Assembly: GCA_016721305.1 (NCBI GenBank) | Contig: JADKIH010000025.1 | Location: forward strand, 67,149-131,148 | Direction: 5' to 3' | Length of the DNA: 64,000 nt | DNA from: Bacteroidota bacterium | Lineage (GTDB): Bacteria > Bacteroidota > Bacteroidia > AKYH767-A > 2013-40CM-41-45 | The notes under the pieces: generated by a model | What the model saw: the letters and a program-made list of their open reading frames with translations, nothing else | What the model was told of the DNA's origin: nothing | Databases searched by the model: none | In this document: one piece after another, positions 53,101 through 59,266 of the stretch | Position numbering within the stretch: the first letter of the stretch is position 1 | Layout: each line of letters starts with the position of its first letter | Position numbers and translations under genes: made by a program

Positions 53101-54271
53101 TTCAGGTGGAAGTTCAAACAACTACATCATCGTTCCGGAAAATGGAACACTGACGATCACGAAAGCACCATTGACGGCAAAAGCAGATAATCAAACGAAA
53201 GTATTTGGTTCAGCGAATCCGGCCCTTACAATTTCATACACCGGATTCTTGAATCAGGATAATGCGTCTTCTATCGTTCCACCTACTGCTTCAACAACAG
53301 CTACAGGTCTATCAGCAGTTGGCTCATATCCTATTACACTGAGCGGCGGTTCTTCAGACAATTACACATTGACATTGACAAACGGAACACTCACGATTAC
53401 AAAAGCAACAATTGTTTGTACGGCAAATGATAAGTCGATGAACAAAGGTGCTTCGTATCCTACGTACACTTCCACAATTACAGGATTTGTACAGGGCGCC
53501 AACAACACTGTTGTAAGCGGACCAACTTACACGATTACTCCGGGTTGTTCAGGTGCTGCAGGTGTTTACACAATTACTCCTTCTTGTCTCGTATTGTCGA
53601 ATACAGCCAACTATAATGTGACTTATGTAACAGGTAAGCTTTACATCAATCCAAAAGGGACAGGTGCACAAAAGATTGTTGCATCAGTTACTTGTATTGA
53701 TTCACTTATCGGTGACCCATCAGGTTACAAATATGTAGCACACTTCAAATACACAAATTCGAACGCTACAGCATTGATGGTTCCTGTTGGTACAAACAAC
53801 AGCTTAACTTCTACCGGAGCATTCAGTGGAACACAAGCTATCGTATTCAATAGCGGAACAGGCACATTTGATGTGAAGTTTACATCAGGAACAATCACTT
53901 GGACGATCAAGACTTACCAGGGAAGTACACTTACTACTTCTACGGCTTCTGCAAGTCCGAGTACATTACGTTGTTCAACCGCTCGTTTCTCCGGATTAGC
54001 TTCAACACCTGAAGAAGAATCGACAGAAGAGTTCAATGTATATCCGAATCCGGTTCTTGACCGTGTGAACATCGAATCATCTGAGCGCATCATTTCTGCT
54101 CAGGATGTAATCATCACCGATGTTACCGGTAAAGTATTCCAGACAAATGCTATCTACACTCAAAGCGAAAATGGCATCCAACTCGATCTTTCAGCGATGA
54201 AACCGGGCGCATACTTCATCCGCGTTCAGACTGAAAATTCGTTCAGAGTGTTCAATGTGATTAAGCAATAA
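47159..54271 (+). CDS. giant subtilase-like T9SS protein with Ig, MBG and hexapeptide repeats
   Basis: A 2370-aa surface protein. Signal peptide MKNLLVLFAVCLFTSLTPMSA begins at 47159; an in-frame ATG 31 codons upstream is rejected because it lacks a signal. A choice-of-anchor-A/beta-helix-like domain (to ~350) is followed by five Ig-like repeats (SANAGVDKVLNCSTTSVQLSG pattern, ~355-770). A peptidase S8 domain (~895-1290) has GTSAAAPH with Ser1255, DEGRAM with Asp953-Glu954, and His963. At the usual first Asp position it has Asn908 (VISNSY). Next are an IPT-like domain and about seven MBG/YDG-type repeats (~1400-2160), interrupted by NGRAIV repeats (~1577-1678). A type A sorting domain (FNVYPNPVLDRVNIES ... 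FRVFNVIKQ) ends the chain. Confidence 0.88.
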   Translation: MKNLLVLFAVCLFTSLTPMSAQQLQMSDFVLFGGNGANPGCTVPTSPGYGVQLGSSSTVNGGGSIGSYVMVKSLGTTNVTGNIYSNGTVTLSNNNRVTGKIAAANLTNASGTIFSAGTGANFGGNIDVKGKIVIGGGTVSGQVTHPSGTTYSGPTPAGGNMVGTPTLPTLPALPAVTTFPAGGSTNISSTTSIGPGSYNKIMLNGNKTVTLAGPGVYVFNSIKNSGSNFNKLVFDFQNNATGAFYIYVHGDVDFNKLNVDLINGGSASRIYTEVHGNGSGNSSSFSWILGNGTNSGRNSEWYGTVYAPYAAICVSSGTCTSNITGALWSGTQVNVLCGSIIVYSPFIQCTNPSANAGVDKVLNCSTTSVQLSGTGSAGMTYSWTVSNGGNITSGGATLTPTVNAAGTYILKVTNPNGGCSSTDTVVVTSNTLSPDANAGNDAVLNCSVTSLQLSGSSATAGATYSWTPTNGGNITGGGNTLSPSIDAAGTYTLTVTNPANGCSTSDVVSVTSNTTAPDADAGNTATLNCVVSQVTLQGSSSTAGAQFSWSGGNILSDGSTDHPTVDAAVTYTLTVTDPSNGCTSSDQTSVNSDLTAPSVDAGFDATLTCSATQVALHGSSATPNAQFSWTGGNILTNAAVAGIDVDLAAAYTLTVTDPSNGCTASDVADVFLNNTIPSVNAGADVATDCNNPDAYFTATTSAVNPQFAWSTYGKGFIVDGALSQTVHANNGGNYIVLVTDLSNGCSAKDTAYVNFTPCIYPGYPPPDSGKTRDLIGSELNSLFHNFGAVNDTAGSIFMLNQDSVYIEVIALQGQYSTLLALLLQQDYGMTDTVDNGPNTLIITGKFPIANLIRLDSLPNLIDYCRPVFPPIVTAGLTTTAGDHALSADFARNGYKVEGEGVKIGVISNSYNTISGNPAQTDVVNGDLPGTGNPNGLNSAVHVLKEYPYGRQSDEGRAMLQIVHDIAPKADLAFRTGFISAGDFAQGIRQLKQDGCNVIVDDVTYITEPFFDDGVVSKAVDEVKNQGVTYFTAAGNYGKKSYESNFNAHVAPPAVPGMAHDFGGGDIFQSLSLTPGTYTIVLQWQDSIYSLGQTQTGTSNDLDIYLTNDNGQTLFGFNRDNTGGDPLEVLPFTVTQNTTTNILVTRENGSGGVRFKYVVFRGELTINEHVNGNSTIVGQANAAGAITVGAVLYSNTPAFGVNPPTVATFSSVGGTPVNGVVRPKPDFCAPNGGNTTVNMGGPNIDGDAFFNFFGTSAAAPHAAAVAGLLIEAKKKFYNEVLSPDQVRSIMSSTALDMGSPGFDDSTGHGFVRADEAMATFAAPTPEITSLNLPTPTTTPGLQSFTVNVGGNYLNQQSVILFRGVPLPTTILNSSTAEAFIPTFTGNPPIQVYTPPITPAGTDGGYSDSLFFFTPVKKAIKVIADNKSKKFGEELPAFTATVLVDNQPLASSGLTLTDIGLDQILYTSSATSSSNVALYFIHPSMTALDPANAHDIALMEQYTYTFVDGLLSVEKMPLVITPQDQTVTYGDALDPIQFDYNFDNSNINPSDLPAFVNAIQTEHSSNLSDALGLLDDKRLVNGRAIVNADLASMSFLVSGRAIVNGRAIVNGRAIVNGVETNAGTSTVVDLANESIFNYQLDSAVTTLVNGRAIVNGRAIVNGRAIVNGRAIVNGRAIVNGETVNDTTNENLVVILDDADVNAPADDSLTDYKSINLVSGLEEGEHAIVPGAYLSDNFDISYNLGKLTVIPATLTVKAHDASSVYGTDPSFDATVSGFQYEDNLANTISGDATYSLLDASSNSVPTTQVPAGTFTIVPSDLQFVKNPPNYTVVYENGNLTMDKADLDVTADDQVKVYGENNPALTISYNGFKFQDDANAITVPSISTSADANSGAGDYAITLSGGIADNYNLILHNGNLHVGKATITAKADNKQRQYGSQNPAFNIIYSSFVGNDDASTAFSTLPTASTSATQLSNVGTYDIVVSGGSSNNYIIVPENGTLTITKAPLTAKADNQTKVFGSANPALTISYTGFLNQDNASSIVPPTASTTATGLSAVGSYPITLSGGSSDNYTLTLTNGTLTITKATIVCTANDKSMNKGASYPTYTSTITGFVQGANNTVVSGPTYTITPGCSGAAGVYTITPSCLVLSNTANYNVTYVTGKLYINPKGTGAQKIVASVTCIDSLIGDPSGYKYVAHFKYTNSNATALMVPVGTNNSLTSTGAFSGTQAIVFNSGTGTFDVKFTSGTITWTIKTYQGSTLTTSTASASPSTLRCSTARFSGLASTPEEESTEEFNVYPNPVLDRVNIESSERIISAQDVIITDVTGKVFQTNAIYTQSENGIQLDLSAMKPGAYFIRVQTENSFRVFNVIKQ
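51886..52194 (+). repeat. coding hexapeptide repeat NGRAIV (18-bp units)
   Basis: Two clusters of about four and five NGRAIV units, split by ~35 residues, lie between MBG-type domains of the giant protease. Codons vary synonymously between units (AAC/AAT, CGT/CGC, GTG/GTA), so the repeat appears to be held at protein level rather than being a fresh DNA duplication. Confidence 0.9.
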
Positions 54272-54330
54272 TATTATCTCGTCTAACCGAAGACAAAGGA
54301 AGGGTCGCTCGAAAGGGTGGCCCTTTTTTA

Positions 54331-54487
54331 GTAAGTTGTAAGTAGTAAGTTGCCTTATTGTATAGTTATGTTTTTCTACCACAAGGACACGAGGATTGTG
54401 AGAATCACGAGAGCCTTGTGATCCTCACAAACCTCGTGTCCTTGTGGTAAAAAAGAGCCCCCAGTACTTACTACTTACTACTTACTG
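54331..54487. repeat. AGTAAGT array enclosing a long hairpin
   Basis: AGTAAGTTG/AGTAAGT units (54331-54352) and the inverse TTACTACTTACTAC units (54468-54486) enclose a ~35-bp imperfect stem, 54371-54454. Its arms start TACCACAAGGACACGAGG and end CCTCGTGTCCTTGTGGTA. The same ACACGAGG word occurs at 9481-9512. The leading GGGTCGC...GGCCCTTTTTT at 54297-54328 is the gene's own terminator. Confidence 0.75.
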
Positions 54488-54562
54488 AATAAAATTCCTC
54501 CCCACCCCCTGCCAACTTATCCCTTTTTTAGTATTTTCCATCCGGTTTTCGACCCCACATAT

Positions 54563-55870
54563 ATGAAAACACGGCTAAGTAGTATTTTCCTTTTTCTATT
54601 AATTCTGTCGGCGCCTGCGTTTGCGGGGAAGATTGACAGTCTGACAAAAATTATCAGCACAGCTTCGGAAGATACGGCTAAGGTTAGCTTGCTGAATCAG
54701 CTGAGCAAATCTTACTTCGCTACCGACCCGGATAAGGCAATTGAGATTGGAAAAGAAGCACAGGCACTTGCCGAAAAACTCAAGTACAAACCGGCATTAG
54801 CTATCGCTTTGAAGCAAATTGGGATTGGTTATTACATGCAGGGGAAATATCTCGAAACACTCGATTATTGGGAGCAATCGCTTCAAGTGTTCGAGGAGCT
54901 TGATGATAAAAATGGTCAGTCAAACATTTTAAATAATATCGGTTCCGTTTATTACGATCAGCTCGATTTCGAAAAAGCGCTTGATCACTATTTGCAGGCA
55001 TTGCGACTTGCAGAGTTGACTCGTGAAAAACTGAGAATGGCCAGCGTTATTGGAAATATCGGTAACGTATATGCGAACAAAGAAAAGCGTACAACCTGGG
55101 ATAAAGCCATCGAATATTACAAAAGCGGATTGAATATCGGCATTGAGTTAAAAACCAACAGTGCTCTCAAATGCCCGCCGGAGGATGCTAATCAGATTAT
55201 CGGAACAATGACGGTAGGGATCGGCGAGGTTTACATGAATAAAGGTGATTACAAATCGGCACTCGATTACTTTGAACAATCGCTCAAAGTGTACGAAGGC
55301 ACCGAAGCTGCTCCTTATTCGCTGAACGATATCGGTAAGATTTACACTCTGCAAAATCAGCCGGAGAAAGCAATCGAGTATCATCAGAAAGCATATGATC
55401 AGGCTATAAGCATGGACTTACAGCTCGACATGGCTCAATCGCTTATTGGACTTGCAAAAGCTAAAGAAGTGCAAGGCAATTTAAAAGAAGCTGTGAAAAA
55501 TTATCTCGATGCAGAGAAAATTTCTGCCGAAGTAGGTTTTCAGGATGAGTTGAAATTCTCGTACGAAGGTTTGGCAAAGAGCTATTCAAAAATACCTGAC
55601 TATCAAAAGGCTTTCAAATATCAGAGCTTATTATCGACGTTAAAAGACAGCTTGTACAATATTGCCACGGATAAGAAAGTTGCCAGTCTCCAATTTGACT
55701 TCGACATTAGTAAGAAACAAGGACAGATCGATTTGCTCACGAAAGATCAGGCCCTGAAAGAAGCTGACTTGCGTCGACAAAAAATTATCAAGAATGCAAC
55801 GATTGGCGGATTAGCTGTTGTCTTGCTTTTCTTACTAGTAGTTTTCCGTCAAAAAGAAAAAGATTACTGA
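54563..55870 (+). CDS. TPR-transmembrane part of a class III adenylate cyclase (frameshifted)
   Basis: N-terminal part of a membrane cyclase. Signal peptide 1-21 (MKTRLSSIFLFLLILSAPAFA). At least seven tetratricopeptide repeats lie in the periplasm (about 30-370; YLETLDYWEQSLQVFEEL, NGQSNILNNIGSVYYDQLDFEKALDHYLQALRLAE). A coiled coil and one membrane helix (NATIGGLAVVLLFLLVVF) follow. The frame ends in RQKEKDY. Removing one A from the AAAAAGAAAAAG run near 55853 gives RQKKKITEEKKRSDELLLNILPEE and joins the catalytic domain at 55896. The TPRs would sense a periplasmic protein or peptide and control cyclase activity. Confidence 0.85.
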   Translation: MKTRLSSIFLFLLILSAPAFAGKIDSLTKIISTASEDTAKVSLLNQLSKSYFATDPDKAIEIGKEAQALAEKLKYKPALAIALKQIGIGYYMQGKYLETLDYWEQSLQVFEELDDKNGQSNILNNIGSVYYDQLDFEKALDHYLQALRLAELTREKLRMASVIGNIGNVYANKEKRTTWDKAIEYYKSGLNIGIELKTNSALKCPPEDANQIIGTMTVGIGEVYMNKGDYKSALDYFEQSLKVYEGTEAAPYSLNDIGKIYTLQNQPEKAIEYHQKAYDQAISMDLQLDMAQSLIGLAKAKEVQGNLKEAVKNYLDAEKISAEVGFQDELKFSYEGLAKSYSKIPDYQKAFKYQSLLSTLKDSLYNIATDKKVASLQFDFDISKKQGQIDLLTKDQALKEADLRRQKIIKNATIGGLAVVLLFLLVVFRQKEKDY

Positions 55871-55895
55871 AGAGAAAAAACGCAGCGACGAATTA

Positions 55896-56516
55896 TTGCT
55901 AAACATCTTGCCGGAAGAAACTGCCGAAGAGTTGAAAGCAACAGGCACTGCAAAAGCAAAGAGCTTCGATATGGTAACGGTGATGTTCACCGACTTCAAA
56001 AACTTTACACAGGCGAGCGAGAAATTGACGCCGGAAGAATTGGTGCATGAAATCAATTACTGTTATAGCGAGTTTGATAAGATCATCACGAAGTACAATA
56101 TCGAAAAGATAAAAACCATCGGCGACAGTTATATGTGCGCCGGCGGATTACCGGTGACCAATGCGACGCATCCGGAAGATGTAATCAAGGCAGGTTTGGA
56201 AATGCAGGATTTCATTATTCGTCACAAAGAAGAACGAATCAAATTAGATCAGCCGTACTTTGATTTACGACTGGGAGTTCACACAGGTCCGGTCGTTGCC
56301 GGAATTGTCGGCATCAAAAAATTCGCGTACGACATCTGGGGCGACACGGTAAATACGGCGTCACGAATGGAAAGCAGCGGAGCAATCGGCAAAGTAAACA
56401 TATCAGGAACGACGTATGAAATTGTGAAAGATAAATTCATCTTTACTCATCGCGGGAAGATTGAGGCGAAGAATAAGGGGCAGATAGATATGTATTTTGT
56501 GGAGGGGATTGCGTAG
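55896..56516 (+). CDS. class III adenylate/guanylate cyclase catalytic domain
   Basis: Catalytic half of the cyclase begun at 54563. The N-terminal LLLNILPEETAEELK is the usual linker. VTVMFTDFKNF has the first metal Asp, and KTIGDSYMCAGG the second Asp and the adenine-contacting Lys. YDIWGDTVNTASRMES has the second adenine-specificity Asp and the transition-state Asn/Arg. The Lys-Asp pair indicates ATP rather than GTP, so cAMP is the predicted product. The apparent ATG at 55896 is internal to the true frame; the whole protein is about 650 aa. Followed by word repeats, then a convergent HD gene. Confidence 0.88.
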   Translation: MLNILPEETAEELKATGTAKAKSFDMVTVMFTDFKNFTQASEKLTPEELVHEINYCYSEFDKIITKYNIEKIKTIGDSYMCAGGLPVTNATHPEDVIKAGLEMQDFIIRHKEERIKLDQPYFDLRLGVHTGPVVAGIVGIKKFAYDIWGDTVNTASRMESSGAIGKVNISGTTYEIVKDKFIFTHRGKIEAKNKGQIDMYFVEGIA

Positions 56517-56522
56517 AGACTT

Positions 56523-56634
56523 GTTTCCCGCGGAAAGCGCAGAAATTAGTAGAAATCGCAGAATGACTTGTGGTCTTCTTGTGGACCTTGTGAACTTGTG
56601 GTGAAAAAATTTCCCACGGAAAGCACGGAAAAAA
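56523..56634. repeat. word repeats GCGCAGAAATT / CTTGTGG
   Basis: GCGCAGAAATT and AGAAATCGCAGAATGAC words (56536-56565) are the reverse complement of 19466-19500. CTTGTGG/TTGTGGAC words follow (56566-56603), and CCCACGGAAAGCACGG mirrors CCCGCGGAAAGCGCAG. They lie between two convergent genes. Confidence 0.6.
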
Positions 56635-57261
56635 TTAGCTCACCAGCTTCCTAACCTTCTCCAAATGCTCCTGCTTCTTCTCCTCACGCGTACTCAAAGC
56701 AGTCTTCGTAAAGTAGTGATGCGAGGTAAGGAAATTAATTTGCAGACGATTCCACTCCTGCTCTTTTGAAACAACACCTCTTATTTGTAATTCTCTGAAA
56801 AGCTTTCCTCCGATTTCAAAAAAGTCGTCGCGGCCAAGATAGTCGAGGTCGGCATCGCAGATGATTTCTTCCATCTTACCTGCCGGCTTGTGCGGATATT
56901 TTGTCGCGCGAATCATTCCGCAGATTTTCGCCACTTCAAATTTTTCGAAGCCGAAGCCGGGCAATTCCTTCTCTGCCATGTCGCAGCCATACTCTTCATG
57001 ATTCTTCGGATCGATAATAAATCCGGAATCATGATACAGAACTGCTACGCGTAACAATTCCATTTCGTCCTCAGACAAACCCTCTGCTGCACCAATACGT
57101 TCAGCTGCACTCAATACATCGAGCACGTGATCGTATCCGTGATAATATAATTTCTCCGACAATCCATTGCGGAGTTTTTCAAGCGCAAATATTTTGACTT
57201 TTTCGTAGCGACTCATTGGGGTACTCACTAAAAAATTGTTTTCAGATTTAGTTTCCTGTTG
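56635..57261 (-). CDS. HD-domain phosphohydrolase
   Basis: A cytosolic HD hydrolase of about 208 aa. YYHGYDHVLDVL supplies the first metal His, AVLYHDSGFI the HD pair, and ICDADLDYLGRDDFFEIG the final Asp. It resembles bacterial predicted metal-dependent phosphohydrolases more than HD-GYP (no GYP motif). ATG 57261 overlaps the last codons of the upstream kinase (stop at 57248), suggesting translational coupling. Starting at 57294 would lengthen it without adding recognisable sequence; 57216 is also possible. The substrate may be a nucleotide; coupling to a cNMP-sensing kinase makes a cyclic-nucleotide link conceivable but unproven. Confidence 0.83.
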   Translation of the reverse strand, partial: QQETKSENNFLVSTPMSRYEKVKIFALEKLRNGLSEKLYYHGYDHVLDVLSAAERIGAAEGLSEDEMELLRVAVLYHDSGFIIDPKNHEEYGCDMAEKELPGFGFEKFEVAKICGMIRATKYPHKPAGKMEEIICDADLDYLGRDDFFEIGGKLFRELQIRGVVSKEQEWNRLQINFLTSHHYFTKTALSTREEKKQEHLEKVRKLVS

Positions 57262-57961
57262 CATTGCGAATGATTTTCTCACGCAAAATTTCATGCGTGA
57301 AAGGTTTCATCATATAATCGTTCATTCCGACCTCCGTACACTTATCGATCTCTTCTTTGGTAACATTCGCCGTCATCGCACAGATTCGAACACTTCTTTT
57401 AGGTTCGGAGAGAGAACTTCGGATCTGACGCGTTGCCTCGTAGCCATCCATTTCCGGCATTTGAATATCCATGAAGAGGAAAGCGTAATCATCCTTTTGA
57501 AGCATCTCAATGGCAACTTTTCCATTCTCAGCGACGTCGACCTGAATATCAGGGAAGATGTCGTTGATCGTATCGACAGCCACCATTTGATTGAACTGAT
57601 TATCTTCAACCAATAGAATCTTCTTTCCTTTTAACGAAGCGACATCGTCGAAATTGTCGAGCTTCTCCTCTGCCGGCTTATCCGTTTTCTTGTAATCGAT
57701 GATGAAATAAAATTCCGATCCTTCACCGACGACGCTATTTACTTTCAATTCGCCTCCGTGCATTTCGACGAGCTGCTTGGAGATGGTAAGGCCTAATCCT
57801 GTACCGCCGAACTTACGAGTCGTATCCGACGAAGCCTGACCGAAGCTTTCGAAAATCGTATCGATTTTATCGGCCGGGATTCCGATTCCTGAGTCGTGCA
57901 CACCGACGCGAATAGAGTAAGTATCGCCAACAACTTTATCGACGCCAACGGTAATTTTCAC
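57248..57961 (-). CDS. hybrid histidine kinase, ATPase and receiver part (frameshifted)
   Basis: C-terminal half of the kinase begun at 58923. The HATPase domain shows DSGIGIP (G1 box), FESFGQASSDTTRKFGGTGLGLTIS (F and G2 boxes). A receiver domain follows with ILLVEDN, the phospho-acceptor Asp in FLFMDIQMPEMDGYEAT, the Thr in CAMTANV, and the Lys in YMMKPF. Adding one G to the AAGGCGGAG run near 57968 joins the halves as AIKFTEKGGVKITVGVD. No output domain is attached, so phosphotransfer to another protein is expected. Confidence 0.9.
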   Translation of the reverse strand: MKITVGVDKVVGDTYSIRVGVHDSGIGIPADKIDTIFESFGQASSDTTRKFGGTGLGLTISKQLVEMHGGELKVNSVVGEGSEFYFIIDYKKTDKPAEEKLDNFDDVASLKGKKILLVEDNQFNQMVAVDTINDIFPDIQVDVAENGKVAIEMLQKDDYAFLFMDIQMPEMDGYEATRQIRSSLSEPKRSVRICAMTANVTKEEIDKCTEVGMNDYMMKPFTHEILREKIIRNATGN

Positions 57962-58923
57962 TCCGCCTTTTCGGTAAACTTAATGGCATTACCGGCGAGA
58001 TTCATGATCACCTGAGTGATACGCGTTTCATCGCCCATTACAAATTCAGGAACATCGGGAGAAATAATTTCCTCCATAGCAATCCCTTTCTCCTCTGCTT
58101 TCAGACTGAGAATGGTTTGAATATTTTTTATCGCAGCAACAAAAGGAAACGGAACTTTTTCCAATTCCATTTTTCCTGATTCAATTTTTGCGAGATCGAG
58201 GATGTCGTTAATAATGACGAGCAAATTGGCACCGCTCTTTTTAATAACACCGAGATATTTTTCCTGCAATTCGTTAAGCGGTGATTTGAGCAACAAATTC
58301 GTAAGACCGACAATGGCATTCATCGGCGTCCGAATTTCATGACTCATATTTGCGAGGAACTGCTGACGAAATTTTTGAGTTTCGATCAGATTGTCGCGCG
58401 TCACTTCGAGCTCGGCATTGGTAGCACGTAATTCGGCAGTACGCTCGTTCACCAGATCTTCGAGTTTTTGTTCGCGGGCATGAGCTTCTTTTAAGGCAAG
58501 CTCATTGGACGCGCGAAGACGTTGGTGATTGATCGTAAAAATATTGAAGACAAGGCCGGGATGCAGAATCGCCAGCTTGTAGAAAATTTCTCTTTTGATT
58601 TCGAGAACCGTCAGATCCGTAAGTGCGACAATCGTAGCCGTTGCCGAAGCATTAGCCAGGAAGCTTTCGCCGAGGATACTGAGTGAGCCGAGTCGGGCCA
58701 GAAGGACATGTTCGTTATAAATACCCACTTCCCCTTCGCTTACGATGATGAGGGCGGCCGGAACGGAGCCCTTTTCTATCAAAATATCGCCGGTTTTGTA
58801 GGTTTTTACCTCCGATTGGCCCAAAATATCATTTACAACCTTTTCCTCCAGATTCAGAAAGAGGTTCGAGGTTTTGATAGCAGGATTTAATGCAGGCATG
58901 TGATGTGGTGGGTTTTCGGGCAT
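57958..58923 (-). CDS. hybrid histidine kinase, cNMP-binding and dimerisation part
   Basis: N-terminal half of a soluble hybrid kinase. A cyclic-nucleotide-binding (cNMP) domain covers about residues 20-130. It keeps the LGES (GE, residues 85-86) of the phosphate-binding cassette, but the normal RSA arginine is replaced (ANASATAT), so classical cAMP binding is doubtful. A coiled coil follows (140-185), then the HisKA domain with ANMSHEIRTPMN, phospho-acceptor His195. There are no membrane segments. A cyclase is encoded 1.4 kb away on the other strand. The full protein with the receiver is about 560 aa. Confidence 0.9.
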   Translation of the reverse strand: MPENPPHHMPALNPAIKTSNLFLNLEEKVVNDILGQSEVKTYKTGDILIEKGSVPAALIIVSEGEVGIYNEHVLLARLGSLSILGESFLANASATATIVALTDLTVLEIKREIFYKLAILHPGLVFNIFTINHQRLRASNELALKEAHAREQKLEDLVNERTAELRATNAELEVTRDNLIETQKFRQQFLANMSHEIRTPMNAIVGLTNLLLKSPLNELQEKYLGVIKKSGANLLVIINDILDLAKIESGKMELEKVPFPFVAAIKNIQTILSLKAEEKGIAMEEIISPDVPEFVMGDETRITQVIMNLAGNAIKFTEKAE

Positions 58924-59266
58924 TATTTTACCGAGACTCAGAAATTACGAAATAGTTGTATCAGTGTCCTTTCGGGACAAAGCGTTTTTTCTAATTAATA
59001 TTCGGGTATGAAATGCCATTGCAATATAAAAGATTCTTTCGAAAGGCAGAAGTCGAAATGGTGTAAAAAACAAACGCCCCGTGCGTTGCGGGGCGCCTGA
59101 TCAACAGGGGTTATTTTTAACGTCTCAAGGTATCCTATGGGTATAGGAAAGTTAAACTTAACCCGCTTAACACGAAAACAAACTATTTTTATACTTAGAA
59201 TCGTCCGTAAAAAACTGACGCCTAAACTACATGATCACTTTTATTTTGTCGCTGACAGAAGTCAAC
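58924..59266. other. intergenic region between cargo gene and kinase
   Basis: 343 bp, no gene seen. It contains the terminator at 59071-59100 and, presumably, the kinase promoter, which was not recognised. Confidence 0.5.
59071..59100 (-). terminator. terminator of the 59267-61453 cargo gene
   Basis: On the minus strand GGCGCCCCG pairs with CGGGGCG, followed by TTTGTTTTTT. Confidence 0.75.

Noticed and set aside
55840..55900. Programmed ribosomal frameshift between TPR and cyclase halves
   Set aside because: The needed shift is +1 in an A-rich run, not a -1 slippery heptamer with a downstream structure, and many unrelated genes here show the same kind of indel.
54563..58923. c-di-GMP signalling in the cyclase/kinase cluster
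   Set aside because: No GGDEF, EAL or HD-GYP motif; the HD protein lacks the GYP signature.
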